DNA of 64,000 nt from Photobacterium kishitanii (GCF_003026355.1 NZ_PYON01000014.1:1-64000); one strand, 5' to 3'. Shown: positions 1-11,418, counted from the first letter of the stretch. Translations and numbers: made by a program. Notes: generated from the letters alone by a model not told the origin.

Positions 1-2
1 TG

Positions 3-3000
3 CTAACCGTGGTTGATAGCCACGATAAGCCCGTGATGGTGGTAACTATTGCCACCGATGGCTCTTACACGGTTGAAGTCACCGGTTCGATTGACCAAGA
101 TGCGGCTGATATTGCCAATATTAGCTTAGGCGTAACGGCGACTGATAACGATGGCGATACCGCCAGCGGCCAAGTAGTGATCACCATTAAAGATGGTAGC
201 GATGCTGCAGGTAATGAGCAGGGTCAAGTGACGATCACCGAAGGGGATTTAACCCCGCAGGGTAGCGAACACGGCTATCCAGTATCTGGCACTACCACCA
301 TTGCGATTGAAGCTGGTACAGATCGTCTCGACCCAACAAAAGTGACCATCGATCCAAAACAACTGACATCGCTAATCACTGAGTTAGAGTCAGAGTTAAC
401 CACTGGTAATAATGAAGCGATCAGTTTTCATTATGACAGTGCGACGGGTGAGTTAATTGGTTTAACAGCCAATGGCGAGCAGGTTGTGACGGTATCATTG
501 TCTGCAGTACAAGCGGCGAATGGTCACGATGTGGCGGTTAATGTCACCATCACTCAAGAAAAACCGTTAAATCATACCGATAACGGTAACCAAGGGTTAG
601 TTGATAGTGTGAATGATAAGATCACCATCGATGTGCCGATTCAGGTGCAAGATACCGATGGTGACTGGCTGCAAAAACCGGCTAATGTTGATATCACAAT
701 TAAAGATGGCGCTAACCCAGAGTTCGGTACCGATACTGGGGTGACCATTAATGAATCAAGTCAAAAAGGTCAGATTATTCATGGTGACATACCGCTAGAT
801 GTTGGTTCGGATGCTATTCATAGCTTAGGCTTTAACGCTAACCAACCTGGTCTTAATGGTATAACGAGTAATGGCGAAGCCACCACCTTTACTGTGGCAG
901 GTAACGTGTTAACTGTGATGGATAGTAACGACAAGCCATTGATGGTAGTGACGATTGCTATTGATGGCTCTTACACGGTTAAAGTCACAGGACCTTTTGA
1001 TCAACCAATAGATAATTTAGTTGATATTAAATTAGATGTCACTGCGATCGATAATGATGGTGATAGTACTTCAGGAGAACTGAATATTACTATTGAAGAT
1101 GGTGGTGATTCTATCAATGTTGATCGAGTAACAATCATCTTAACGGAAGGTGACCTTGACCCTATGCAAGGGGTTGGAGATCTACCGTACCCTGTTGAGC
1201 AATCAGGTCAGTTAATTTTACGTACTGATGACGATCGTATTTTAGCATCAACAGCAAAAATTGATCCAAGCCAACAGCAAACCTTGATTAATGAACTGAC
1301 AGCAGAGTTAACTTCTGGTGGTCAGCCGCTGATATTTAGTATCGATAGTGACGGTAATTTAATCGGTAAACTTGCTGGTAGTGATACGGTCGCTATTCGT
1401 GTTGATTTGACGGCAACCCAAACTGGCAATAATGTTACGATTGATATAAAAATCACTCAAAATATACCCTTAGATCACCATCAGTCACAGAGTTCATCAG
1501 GTTTTGTCACTATAGATGATGGCAAGATAACAATTAATGTGCCAGTTCAAGCGCAAGATACTGATGGTGATAGTCTAACTAATCCTGCCAATGTTTATAT
1601 TGATATTATTGATGGTCAAAATCCTGTCTTTGGTCAAGATAAAGGCACAACCATTATTGAAACTGAAAATGGCACGACTGCTAGCGGTAAAATCGCATTA
1701 GATGTTGGTTCAGATGATATTGCCCACATTCATTTTCTAGCTTCGCAACCATCACTTGACGGTATTGTATCTAATAACCAAGCCACGCGTTATATCGTTG
1801 ATGGTAATGAAATTCGTGTAGTGATTGATGGCGGCGCCAATGATGGCGAAATGGTTCTAACTATCACTATTGGTAATGATGGTAGTTATGTGGTTGATCA
1901 ACATCAACCAATCGAGCAAAGCAATACCGCGGGTGATAGCGTTGATATTGCGTTATCTGTTGTTGCTACTGATGATGATGGTGATACGAGTAATACTGGT
2001 CAATTAGAGATCCATATTAAAGATGGTTTAGACCCAACCGGCGCAGGTGTTCAGGCCAGTATCACTATTACGGAAGGCGATCTAGAGCATCCTCAACCAG
2101 GAAAAGGTTATCCTGTTGTAGGTACTGGACAATTTACTGTTGATGCAACAGATGATGCGTTAGTTGCAAACTCATTAACGATCACTAACAGTGTTAAAAC
2201 CACATTATTACAAGAGTTAAATGGCCTTACTTCCGATGGGGAAGCATTGACCTTTAGCATTAATATTGATGCTAATGGTGTCATCACGATTACCGGTATA
2301 ACAGCAACGGGCGCGCAAGAAGCCGTTACTATTACTTTAACGCCAACAGCGCAAGCGAATGGTGATGTCAGTGTCGAGATGTCGATTACCCAGCAGTTAC
2401 CATTAGATCATTTGAGTGCAGATGGTACTTATGTTGATGTTAATGGCGGCAATATCACGATTAATGTTCCTGTTCAAATGCAAGATACTGACGGTGATAG
2501 TTTACAACAACCTGTTGATGTCAATATTACGATTAACGATGGCCAACTACCTTCGTTTGGTCATGATACTTCGGCAACATTAAACGAAGGAGCATCAGGT
2601 CAAGCAACGGCATCAGGTACGATTAGTGTTGATACAGGCAGTGACCAAATAGAAAAAGTGTATTTTGGCAGTGATCAAGCATCATTAAATGGCTTAACCA
2701 GTAATGGTCATGCGACGACGTACCATTTAAGTGCTGATGGCACGAGTGTAATCGTGGTGCTACAAAGCGATCCGTCTCAAGTGGTGATGGAAGTAAGCAT
2801 TGATATTAATGGTCATTATACGATTAATCAGCAATTGCCGATTGATCAAGTTGATGATAAAGCAGCAGATAATGAAAAAATCAACTTAGATGTTTATGCG
2901 CAAGATCATGATGGTGATGTGAGTAAACCTGGTCAAATTACGATTAATATTCATGATGGTATTAATGCGGCTGGCGGTGAAAGTGGAACGATTACGATAA

Positions 3001-6000
3001 CTGAAGGTGATTTAACGCCAACAGATGGTCAGCAAGGATATCCAGTTTCAGGTAATACTGATATTGCAGTTATTGCTGGTGTCGATCGTCTTGATCCAAC
3101 TACGGCAACAATCGATAACGCTAAGCTGACGGTATTAATTGATGAGTTACAATCAGAATTAACTGCCGATGGCGCTAAGATTAGCTTTGTTTATGACCAT
3201 AATAGTGGTGTATTAACGGGTACTGCTGACGGAAAAGTCGTGCTTACGGTAACGGTGACTGCCACTCAAGCGACTAATGGCCATGATGCTGATATTAAAG
3301 TATCAATTACTCAGCATTCACCACTTGATCATAGTGGTAATGCTAATGGCGGATTAGTGACTGTTGATGGCGATAAGATCATTATCGATGTTCCTGTACA
3401 AGTTAAAGATACTGATGGTGATTTATTAGACAATGATGTTAATGCTCAAATTACCATAGAAGACGGTACTGGACCGGTGATCACTGCGGCACCGGCATTA
3501 ACCGTAGAGGAAAGTGATTTAGCTTCAGGTACTACGCCGTCGGGTAATGGTGAATCTGCTTTAGGTGACATTATTGTTAATTCTGGCAGTGATCATGTGG
3601 TTAATTTCAAAGTTGATGTTGAATCATTTAATCAACAAAATGATATAACCTCACAAGGTCATAAAATAACGTTATCGCAATCAAGTGAAGGTACTTATCA
3701 AGGTATTGCTAATGGTAATGTTGTCTTTACTTATTACCTGCTACCAACAGGGCGCTATATTTTCCAATTGCACGGCACGATTGATCATCCGACTCAAGGT
3801 GAAGATCAACTAACCGTTGAAATCCCTGTCTATGCTGTCGATAAAGATGGTGACGTGAGTGCAAGTGTTAATATTGATGTCACTATTCAAGATGATATTC
3901 CTACCGTCGAAAATGTGGTGTTAATAGCGGTTGAAAGTACAACTGATCATGTAAGTGATACTAATTATGGCTACGTTATCGATAGTACAGGTGCTGATGG
4001 TGCACAAGTTACTTCTGTAACCATTGATGGCAAAGACGTTGCGCTAAGCGATCAAAACTTAAGTCACGATGGTTTCCATGAATTTAATATTTATGATGGT
4101 AATCAATTATTAGGTCAGTTGTTTATAAAACCAGATGGCCAAACAATCTTTAGAGCAAGTGCTGATCTTACTCATAGCCAAGAAGAAATTATTAAACAAA
4201 TTGGTTTTGAGGTCACTGATGGCGATGGCGATACTGCTCAAGGTACGATCACGATTGAGTTATCAGACCAAGATTCAATTCTTCATACCGAAAATAGCAT
4301 TGGTGAAGAAGACGATGGCCGTCACTCAACTGACGCAACAGATAATGTTGATCCAAGTCGTGATGGTATTGCAATTAATATGACCATAGATGTTGGTGAT
4401 AATGATCGTGGCGAACATATTGGTACGGTAACTATTCAGCCCCAGACTCAAGCGCATGGCGTATTTATGTATAACGGTCAGCCATTAACCGTAAATAGTG
4501 ATGGTAGTATTACCTTACCTGCTGGTGCATTTAAAGCCGATGCTGCGAATGAGAATTTTACCTTACAGGGGGTTACTTTTGTTCCTGATGCTGATTATTC
4601 AACCTCAGCCGCTGGGATTAAATTTGATGTAACAGCACAAGTAAATACCACTGATGGTGGTAATCATCCAGTAATGAATGGTGAGTTTTCAGTTAATGTT
4701 CAAGGTATTGCTGACACTCCTACTTGGAATGCAAGCTCAGTTGATCATTATGTCACTACAGAAGATCAGAATAATGTATTACTTAATGTTGTCGCTGATT
4801 TACAAGATACTGATGGTTCAGAAAGGTTGTTCTATTTCATTACGGTACCTGCAGAATATCAGGACAAGTGTACTTTAGAAATTGGTGGACAGTTATTAAC
4901 TGAGACTTCGCCAGGTTCTGGTGTTTATAAAGTGACAGCGAAGCAGATGGGTTCTGTTGAAGTTAATCCAGTTGATAACTTCAGTGGTGATATTAAGCTA
5001 ACTATTCAGGCACAAAGCAAAGAGAAAAAGAACTTTGTTGATGGGCATCAAACCGCTGATTCTGCAGAGAAGACAGTGATTATTAATGTTAATCCTGATG
5101 CTGATGATGGTGTGCTTAAAGTAACGCGTGTTGAAGCAAATGAAGATCAGCGGATTGATTTATCAGGCCATATTGATTTAACGTCATTGGATGATAATAC
5201 GGATAACTCTGAGCATTTATTCTTGCAAATTTCAGCGTTGCCTGACGGAGCCGTGTTGTATCTTAACGATCAACTATTAACCCCAAATGCTGATGGTGTG
5301 TATGAAATTTCATACCAAGATCTGAACGGTTTATCGCTACAGCCGCCATTAGATAGTAATGTCGATTTTAGTATTACTGTAAATGGCGTTATTCGTGATA
5401 TGGCACAAATTACTGATGCTAACGGTAATGTTACAACTGAAACCAGTGAAAAAGTGATTGGTCCTCAAACGATTGATGTTGCACTTACTGGCGTGGTTGA
5501 TCGTCCTGAAATTGTGGCTGAAAACTCAGATTGGACACCATTGGATGATGGTCGAGATGGTTTACAAACCACGATTAAAGAAGATGGTGAGGCAAAATTC
5601 GATTTTAAAGTGATCTCAGGCGAACATGTTCATGCTGATGGTAAAACTGATGGTTCAGAAACATTAAGTGTTGTTATTTCAGGGATACCAAAAGGTACTG
5701 AAGTTTATGACTCCGAGGGTAATCTGCAAACATTAATTTATGCAGGTGAAGACAGTAACGGCCAGCCAATTTATCAAGTTAACCTTGATTCATTAACGAA
5801 TATTGCGATTAAGCCGCCACACAATAGTACTGAAGATATTCATCTTGATGTACGGACGGTGGTGACTGAAAATGATGGTGCGAGTGCAAGTTTTAATAGT
5901 GAGTTAGTTATTCACATCACGCCAGAAATTGATGCGGGTAATTACAGCACTGTTTCCGAAGGCTTAGAAGATCAGGCGACCGTTATTAATTGGAAACCGG

Positions 6001-9000
6001 TGATTACGGATACTCAAGAGCATATCACAGGATTAGCCTTAGCTGGATTGCCTGCCGGTTATCAGCTGTTTATTAATGGTGTTCTGCTTGATACCGATAG
6101 TAGTGGTAACGTTGAGTTGACCTCGCAACAACTACAAACATTATTAGATGGCGGTAAATTAACGGTTACTGCACCACAAGATTCAGATAAAGATATCCAG
6201 TTAACGTCAACAGTAACAATATCTCAAACGGATGTTGACGGTAATAAAGAAACGGTAACTAAAGATATTACTGGTACGTTGGATGTTGATATAACTGCGG
6301 TTGTTGAAGCTAATGGCCACTTAGTTGTTGATGATAATGGCACACTTGTAACCACAATAGCCTCTGGCACGGATGGTGTTATTGATCTTTCTAATGATGC
6401 TGGTTCTGACGGTAAAATCACGTGGCAGAACAATGATAGTTCAAGCACTGAAGTGATCACTCAGATAGTTTTGGAGCCAATCCCTGAAGGATTTGTCATT
6501 ATTGGTGGTATTAATAATGGTAATGGTAGTTGGACCGTACCGCAATCTGCTTTAAATGATCTAAAAATTATTGCGCCAGAAGGTTTTAAAGGTGAGCTAA
6601 AGCTTAATATTAATGCGCTTGTTCAAGATATGAGTGATGACGGTGATGTCAGTGCGAAAGTTAAAGAACAAGGCACAATCACGTTGGATTTCAGCGCGAA
6701 TACTGAAAGTCATACTGAAAAAGCCGCTGATATTATTGTTGATGAAAGTTATATCGTAACGGGTAATGAAGATCATAGTGTCAATCTTGGCCAGCAGATA
6801 ATGGATCATATCGTTACTGTTAGTACTGCGAATGGTAACCAAAGTCATGATGATTTTACCTTAGTAATAAGTGCTAAGGACTTACCTGATGGCGCATCAA
6901 TTTCAGGGGCGGCGTTTGACCATATAACTGGCGAGTATGTGTTACAAGTTCCAGTCGCTGCTGATGGTACGGTTGATCTTTCAGGTATTAAATTAAATTT
7001 ACCTGCCGACTATGCGGGTGATTTTAAATTCGATGTGACTTATGTTACGACAGATACTGATAGTGGTGATGTTGTAACTAAAACGGACAGCATTACCGTT
7101 CAAGTTGCGCCACAAGTGGATGGTCCTAAAGATGTCGCTATTACCGTTGTTGAAACGGATGGTTTGAATGCTGATAAACAGCCAATTTCAACCTCAGATG
7201 ATAAACAAGAGCAGGTTTACGATAATGTTGCTTATGAAGATGGCGATATTAAACTCGATCTGTCTGTTAGTTTAAAGGACTCTCATACCTCTGAAACGAG
7301 TGGTAAAGAAACTGTCCAATCAGTAACACTGACATTGGCTGATAGTAGTGATGGGGTGTTCATTGATGCTCATGGTAATGTGCTTGGAACATCGATTACG
7401 ATTGATCAAAGTCAGCTGGATAATATCCATTTCCGTCCTGCACAAGACTTTAGCGGTAAGGTAGATATTAACGTTACTACAACGGTTGTTGATAGCGCTA
7501 TTTATGATGATACGACTGGTGCGACGGTAACTGATACTAAATCGTTTGATAGTAACGTTAGCTTTGATGTTATTGCTGTGAATGATGAAATTAAATGGCA
7601 AGGCGTTGATAAACCAATAGTAGGTGATGAAGATACATCTATTTCACTTGCTGGTATTAGTGGTTCTCTAGAAGATATTGATGGTTCTGAGCATATTGTA
7701 TCTATTAAATTAGAAAATGTACCTGATGGTTTTATTATTGAAGGTGCAGTTAATAATGGTCATGGTGTGTGGACTATTACCGCATCCGGCGAATCATTTG
7801 ATTTGAGCTCGATTAAAGTGCAACCACCGCATGATTTTAGCGGTAAAGTTGATATTGATATTGTAGTTTATTCAAAAGAAGAATCATTAGATAAACCAGC
7901 AGAGAATCGTGAAACGATCACTATTGATGTAACACCTATCGCTGATAAAGTTGATACAGATGTTAACCCAAATGCGGCTGGCGATGAAAATAGTACCATA
8001 ACGCTTGATTTGGGTATTAAAGCCTATGATGACAAAAACACCATTAATAACTCAGGGACTAATGTCCACGAAAATGGTGCTGAATCATTACAAATCATTA
8101 TTACAAATGTACCAGATTCAAGTTCATTTACTTTGCCAGATGGTGTGGCCGGGAGTGCTGAAAAGCAAGCCGATGGTTCATGGATCATTAAAGTTACTGG
8201 TTCTGATCTTGATACGCTGATTTTCCATCCAGGTGATGCAAATAATCAAACGGTAATTGATGGTAATGTTTGGAATGGCGATTTAAATCTAGATATTCGT
8301 GCCGTTGATAACGGTGTTGTTGGTACTGATAGTGTTGCGGTTGATAAAACAATTCACGTTGATATCACACCAGATAATGATGCACCAGTAAACCACTTGC
8401 CTTCAGATACATTAACAGTAGATGAAGATGCCACTTTAGTGATTAAAGATCTGCAAATCACTGATGTTGATAGCAGTGATCATAATGCTGTCATGGATAT
8501 GACCGTCACGTTAAGTGTTGAGCATGGTCAACTTGCTCTTGCTGCGGGTGTTGATACTTCAGGGCTAACTATTACTGATAATGGTGACGGTAAATTGGTC
8601 ATTAAAGGTGATTTAAACCTGATTAATCAGTTACTGGATCATGGCATTAATTATACTGGTGATAAAGATTTTAATGGCACTGATAGCCTAACGATGACCA
8701 CTAATGATAATGGTAACTCAGGGGCTGGCGGTGCATTAACAGACTCTGATAGCATTGATATTACCGTCACGCCAGTTAATGATGCGCCGATTAATACCGT
8801 GCCAGCAGCGTTTGATGTAGATGAAGACAGTAGTCATATTATTACTGGATTGAAAATTGCGGATGTTGATGCCAAAGAAGGTGGTGCATCCAGTCAAATG
8901 ACCGTTGAGTTAAGCGTTGAGCATGGGTTGTTATCAATTATAGCGGCTGATACACAAGGGTTAACCATTACGGATAATGGTGATGGTAAACTCGTGATCA

Positions 9001-11351
9001 GTGGTGATATTGATAAGATCAATACTTTGCTAGATGGCGGCATTAAATATACTGGAGATGCAAATTTCAACGGTAGTGATCAGTTGACGATGACGACATC
9101 AGATAACGGTAATGTTGGTAGTGGCGGTGTATTGACTGATGTGAGTACGGTTGATATTACAGTCACACCCGTTAATGATGCGCCGATTAATACCGTGCCA
9201 GCAGCGTTTGATGTAGATGAAGACAGTAGTCATATTATTACTGGATTGAAAATTGCGGATGTTGATGCTAAAGAAGGTGGTACATCAGCGCAAATGACCG
9301 TTGAGTTAAGCGTTGAGCATGGGTTGTTATCTATTATAGCGGTTGATACACAAGGGTTAACTATTACGGATAATGGTGATGGAAAACTCGTGATAAGTGG
9401 CGATCTTGATAAGATTAATACTCTGTTAGATAGCGGTATTAAATATACTGGCGATGAAAACTTTAATGGCAGCGATCAGCTAACAATGACAACATCAGAT
9501 AATGGTAATGTTGGCAGTGGTGGTGTATTAACTGATGTGAGTACGGTTGATATTACTGTTGCTGCAGTTAATGATGCGCCTATAAATGAAGTGCCTACAT
9601 CGATTAATGCGGATGAAGATACAGTAACCGTTATTCGTGGTTTAGGGGTTACTGATGTTGATTTTGATGAAGCTAAAAATAATGAAACGATGTCGGTTAA
9701 TTTATCGGTAGAACATGGCTCATTATTGATTACCTTACCTGAAAACAGCACCGTTCAGGTGATTAATAATGGTAGCGGTAACGTTGAGATTAAAGGTTCA
9801 TTGGCTGATATTGATGCGGTATTAAATAGTGGCGTTAGCTATACTGGCGCAGCTGATTTCAGTGGTAATGATACGTTAACGATGACGACGAATGATGGTG
9901 GTAATACTGGGTCTGGTGGTAGCCAAACAACAACCAATAAGGTTGATATTACGGTGATGCCAAAACCAGATGCGCCGTCATTAACATTAAGTCCAGAGCA
10001 CTTACAAACAGCGGCAATTCAAAGTTCATTAGGTACAATGTTGCCATTAATCGGTTTGATTGCAGCCGCATCAGTACATGCTAATGCATCAGAAAAGCTA
10101 TTTATACGTTTGGCTGATTTAGGTACTGCGCAAGTGGTAAATAAGGACGGTCAACAGATAGGTATTGATTTTGGTAATGGGCATTGGCAAATCCCAGCAG
10201 AAGATTTGGATAATGTTTACATTAAAGGCTTAGAACAAGGTACCCATAAGATCAATATTGAAGCGGTATCAATAGTACCTGATGGTGATCAAGCAGCGTC
10301 ACAACCAATAGCTGTAAATGTTATCGTCGATAATCTTGCTGAAACGAATAATGTTATTGGACAGAATACTGCTTCCGACCAAGCTAATTTGGTGATTGAT
10401 AGTACTGCTGAAGCAACCCTGTTTGGTGGTGATGGTAATGATATTCTTGTTGGGGGATTAGCGTCTGATATTTTAGTCGGTGGCCGAGGTGATGATATTC
10501 TGTGGGGAGGAGATCTGGATGGCCATGGTGATGGCGTTAAAGATACTTTCTTATGGTCTGAAGCCGACTTTGGTACGGCTAATGCGCCGGCAACGGATAC
10601 CATTATGGATTTTGAAGTCGGTATTGATACCATTAGCCTTGGAAATGCGCTTGATAGTCAAAATATTCAGTCATTAGATGATTTAAATAATCGTCTAAAT
10701 ATTATTGAGCAACAAGGTAATACTGAGATTCAAATCTTTGATGATCAGCATCAAGTCGTGCAAAATATTATTTTAGAAGGTGTGAGTCATAATGACCTCT
10801 TTGGTGATAATGCGCTCAACATGAGTAACGAAGATAAGTTGGACTCGTTGATTAATAGCGGCAATCTTGAGTTAGGTGATAACTTTGGTGATCAACAGAG
10901 CAATACGCTAGTTGCTGATAATCAAGGTGAGTCTCTATTTGGTCTTGATGGTAATGATATTCTTGTTGCTGGACAAGGCAATGATATTTTGACGGGCGGT
11001 AACGGTGATGATGTGTTCACATGGCATGAAACGTCACTTTCTACCGTAAGTAATACTGATACGATCACTGATTTTGAATTGGATAAAGATCAAATTAATA
11101 TCCGTAATTTACTGACTGATGATAACAGCAGCTTAAATATGGATGATTTATTAAAACATGTTAGTGCTGATGTTGATGGTAAAGGCAATATAAACCTTGA
11201 GGTAAATAGCCGTGAAGGACAGTCACAGCATATTGTGTTAGAAAATGTTAATCCACAAAATGACTTAGGTTTAGCTGATGGGGCATCTTCTGCTGACATT
11301 GTGTCATCCTTATTTAGCCATAATGCATTTCAAGTTGATAATACGCATTGA
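3..11351 (+). CDS. Giant RTX-type adhesin, type I secreted (5' end outside window)
   Basis: This is the 3' part of a very large repeat adhesin thought to be exported by a type I secretion system and to act at the cell surface. The frame is open to the left edge. The GTG at 9 lies inside a repeat (LTVVDSHDKP, compare LTVMDSNDKP later), so it is not the true start. About 3,780 residues are visible. Residues 1-1150 hold four units of about 310 residues, each with an ITEGDL block and acidic DTDGDS/DNDGD loops, as in the T1SS-143 repeat family. Residues 1150-2790 are divergent Ig-like units. Residues 2790-3318 are four cadherin/VCBS-like repeats of about 132 residues starting NDAP. RTX nonapeptides (GGDGNDILVGG type) occur near 3472-3503 and 3646-3670, each followed by a VC_A0849-type secretion target segment. 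No transporter genes lie to its right; they may be upstream or elsewhere. Confidence 0.93.
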   Translation, partial: LTVVDSHDKPVMVVTIATDGSYTVEVTGSIDQDAADIANISLGVTATDNDGDTASGQVVITIKDGSDAAGNEQGQVTITEGDLTPQGSEHGYPVSGTTTIAIEAGTDRLDPTKVTIDPKQLTSLITELESELTTGNNEAISFHYDSATGELIGLTANGEQVVTVSLSAVQAANGHDVAVNVTITQEKPLNHTDNGNQGLVDSVNDKITIDVPIQVQDTDGDWLQKPANVDITIKDGANPEFGTDTGVTINESSQKGQIIHGDIPLDVGSDAIHSLGFNANQPGLNGITSNGEATTFTVAGNVLTVMDSNDKPLMVVTIAIDGSYTVKVTGPFDQPIDNLVDIKLDVTAIDNDGDSTSGELNITIEDGGDSINVDRVTIILTEGDLDPMQGVGDLPYPVEQSGQLILRTDDDRILASTAKIDPSQQQTLINELTAELTSGGQPLIFSIDSDGNLIGKLAGSDTVAIRVDLTATQTGNNVTIDIKITQNIPLDHHQSQSSSGFVTIDDGKITINVPVQAQDTDGDSLTNPANVYIDIIDGQNPVFGQDKGTTIIETENGTTASGKIALDVGSDDIAHIHFLASQPSLDGIVSNNQATRYIVDGNEIRVVIDGGANDGEMVLTITIGNDGSYVVDQHQPIEQSNTAGDSVDIALSVVATDDDGDTSNTGQLEIHIKDGLDPTGAGVQASITITEGDLEHPQPGKGYPVVGTGQFTVDATDDALVANSLTITNSVKTTLLQELNGLTSDGEALTFSINIDANGVITITGITATGAQEAVTITLTPTAQANGDVSVEMSITQQLPLDHLSADGTYVDVNGGNITINVPVQMQDTDGDSLQQPVDVNITINDGQLPSFGHDTSATLNEGASGQATASGTISVDTGSDQIEKVYFGSDQASLNGLTSNGHATTYHLSADGTSVIVVLQSDPSQVVMEVSIDINGHYTINQQLPIDQVDDKAADNEKINLDVYAQDHDGDVSKPGQITINIHDGINAAGGESGTITITEGDLTPTDGQQGYPVSGNTDIAVIAGVDRLDPTTATIDNAKLTVLIDELQSELTADGAKISFVYDHNSGVLTGTADGKVVLTVTVTATQATNGHDADIKVSITQHSPLDHSGNANGGLVTVDGDKIIIDVPVQVKDTDGDLLDNDVNAQITIEDGTGPVITAAPALTVEESDLASGTTPSGNGESALGDIIVNSGSDHVVNFKVDVESFNQQNDITSQGHKITLSQSSEGTYQGIANGNVVFTYYLLPTGRYIFQLHGTIDHPTQGEDQLTVEIPVYAVDKDGDVSASVNIDVTIQDDIPTVENVVLIAVESTTDHVSDTNYGYVIDSTGADGAQVTSVTIDGKDVALSDQNLSHDGFHEFNIYDGNQLLGQLFIKPDGQTIFRASADLTHSQEEIIKQIGFEVTDGDGDTAQGTITIELSDQDSILHTENSIGEEDDGRHSTDATDNVDPSRDGIAINMTIDVGDNDRGEHIGTVTIQPQTQAHGVFMYNGQPLTVNSDGSITLPAGAFKADAANENFTLQGVTFVPDADYSTSAAGIKFDVTAQVNTTDGGNHPVMNGEFSVNVQGIADTPTWNASSVDHYVTTEDQNNVLLNVVADLQDTDGSERLFYFITVPAEYQDKCTLEIGGQLLTETSPGSGVYKVTAKQMGSVEVNPVDNFSGDIKLTIQAQSKEKKNFVDGHQTADSAEKTVIINVNPDADDGVLKVTRVEANEDQRIDLSGHIDLTSLDDNTDNSEHLFLQISALPDGAVLYLNDQLLTPNADGVYEISYQDLNGLSLQPPLDSNVDFSITVNGVIRDMAQITDANGNVTTETSEKVIGPQTIDVALTGVVDRPEIVAENSDWTPLDDGRDGLQTTIKEDGEAKFDFKVISGEHVHADGKTDGSETLSVVISGIPKGTEVYDSEGNLQTLIYAGEDSNGQPIYQVNLDSLTNIAIKPPHNSTEDIHLDVRTVVTENDGASASFNSELVIHITPEIDAGNYSTVSEGLEDQATVINWKPVITDTQEHITGLALAGLPAGYQLFINGVLLDTDSSGNVELTSQQLQTLLDGGKLTVTAPQDSDKDIQLTSTVTISQTDVDGNKETVTKDITGTLDVDITAVVEANGHLVVDDNGTLVTTIASGTDGVIDLSNDAGSDGKITWQNNDSSSTEVITQIVLEPIPEGFVIIGGINNGNGSWTVPQSALNDLKIIAPEGFKGELKLNINALVQDMSDDGDVSAKVKEQGTITLDFSANTESHTEKAADIIVDESYIVTGNEDHSVNLGQQIMDHIVTVSTANGNQSHDDFTLVISAKDLPDGASISGAAFDHITGEYVLQVPVAADGTVDLSGIKLNLPADYAGDFKFDVTYVTTDTDSGDVVTKTDSITVQVAPQVDGPKDVAITVVETDGLNADKQPISTSDDKQEQVYDNVAYEDGDIKLDLSVSLKDSHTSETSGKETVQSVTLTLADSSDGVFIDAHGNVLGTSITIDQSQLDNIHFRPAQDFSGKVDINVTTTVVDSAIYDDTTGATVTDTKSFDSNVSFDVIAVNDEIKWQGVDKPIVGDEDTSISLAGISGSLEDIDGSEHIVSIKLENVPDGFIIEGAVNNGHGVWTITASGESFDLSSIKVQPPHDFSGKVDIDIVVYSKEESLDKPAENRETITIDVTPIADKVDTDVNPNAAGDENSTITLDLGIKAYDDKNTINNSGTNVHENGAESLQIIITNVPDSSSFTLPDGVAGSAEKQADGSWIIKVTGSDLDTLIFHPGDANNQTVIDGNVWNGDLNLDIRAVDNGVVGTDSVAVDKTIHVDITPDNDAPVNHLPSDTLTVDEDATLVIKDLQITDVDSSDHNAVMDMTVTLSVEHGQLALAAGVDTSGLTITDNGDGKLVIKGDLNLINQLLDHGINYTGDKDFNGTDSLTMTTNDNGNSGAGGALTDSDSIDITVTPVNDAPINTVPAAFDVDEDSSHIITGLKIADVDAKEGGASSQMTVELSVEHGLLSIIAADTQGLTITDNGDGKLVISGDIDKINTLLDGGIKYTGDANFNGSDQLTMTTSDNGNVGSGGVLTDVSTVDITVTPVNDAPINTVPAAFDVDEDSSHIITGLKIADVDAKEGGTSAQMTVELSVEHGLLSIIAVDTQGLTITDNGDGKLVISGDLDKINTLLDSGIKYTGDENFNGSDQLTMTTSDNGNVGSGGVLTDVSTVDITVAAVNDAPINEVPTSINADEDTVTVIRGLGVTDVDFDEAKNNETMSVNLSVEHGSLLITLPENSTVQVINNGSGNVEIKGSLADIDAVLNSGVSYTGAADFSGNDTLTMTTNDGGNTGSGGSQTTTNKVDITVMPKPDAPSLTLSPEHLQTAAIQSSLGTMLPLIGLIAAASVHANASEKLFIRLADLGTAQVVNKDGQQIGIDFGNGHWQIPAEDLDNVYIKGLEQGTHKINIEAVSIVPDGDQAASQPIAVNVIVDNLAETNNVIGQNTASDQANLVIDSTAEATLFGGDGNDILVGGLASDILVGGRGDDILWGGDLDGHGDGVKDTFLWSEADFGTANAPATDTIMDFEVGIDTISLGNALDSQNIQSLDDLNNRLNIIEQQGNTEIQIFDDQHQVVQNIILEGVSHNDLFGDNALNMSNEDKLDSLINSGNLELGDNFGDQQSNTLVADNQGESLFGLDGNDILVAGQGNDILTGGNGDDVFTWHETSLSTVSNTDTITDFELDKDQINIRNLLTDDNSSLNMDDLLKHVSADVDGKGNINLEVNSREGQSQHIVLENVNPQNDLGLADGASSADIVSSLFSHNAFQVDNTH
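8775..9960 (+). repeat. Tandem 396-bp repeats within the adhesin gene
   Basis: Repeat units begin at about 8379, 8775, 9171 and 9567, giving a 396-bp (132-codon) period. The units at 8775 and 9171 are identical for about 98 bp at their start and nearly identical after that. The first and last units are clearly diverged. This in-frame unit encodes a cadherin/VCBS-like module. The near identity suggests recent duplication or gene conversion of the middle units. Confidence 0.85.
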
Positions 11352-11364
11352 TAAATAATTAAAC

Positions 11365-11397
11365 TAAAAAAAGCAGCTTTAAATAGCTGCTTTTTTA
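11365..11397 (+). terminator. Rho-independent terminator of the adhesin gene
   Basis: A hairpin AAGCAGCT / AGCTGCTT with an AT-rich loop is followed by a T-run, 14 bp after the adhesin stop codon. Confidence 0.85.
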
Positions 11398-11418
11398 GAT
11401 CAAATAGAAAGAGAAAGA

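Noticed and set aside
4135-4383. Open frame inside the adhesin gene in another frame, and similar ones at 4678, 6224, 6597, 7320, 8005, 9476 and 10289
   Set aside because: All lie within the continuous adhesin frame, lack ribosome sites and have compositions expected of shadow frames of Asp/Gly/Thr-rich repeats.
8379-9960. Regularly spaced repeats that could suggest a CRISPR or satellite array
   Set aside because: Units are 396 bp, in frame and encode protein modules; there are no short repeats with unique spacers.
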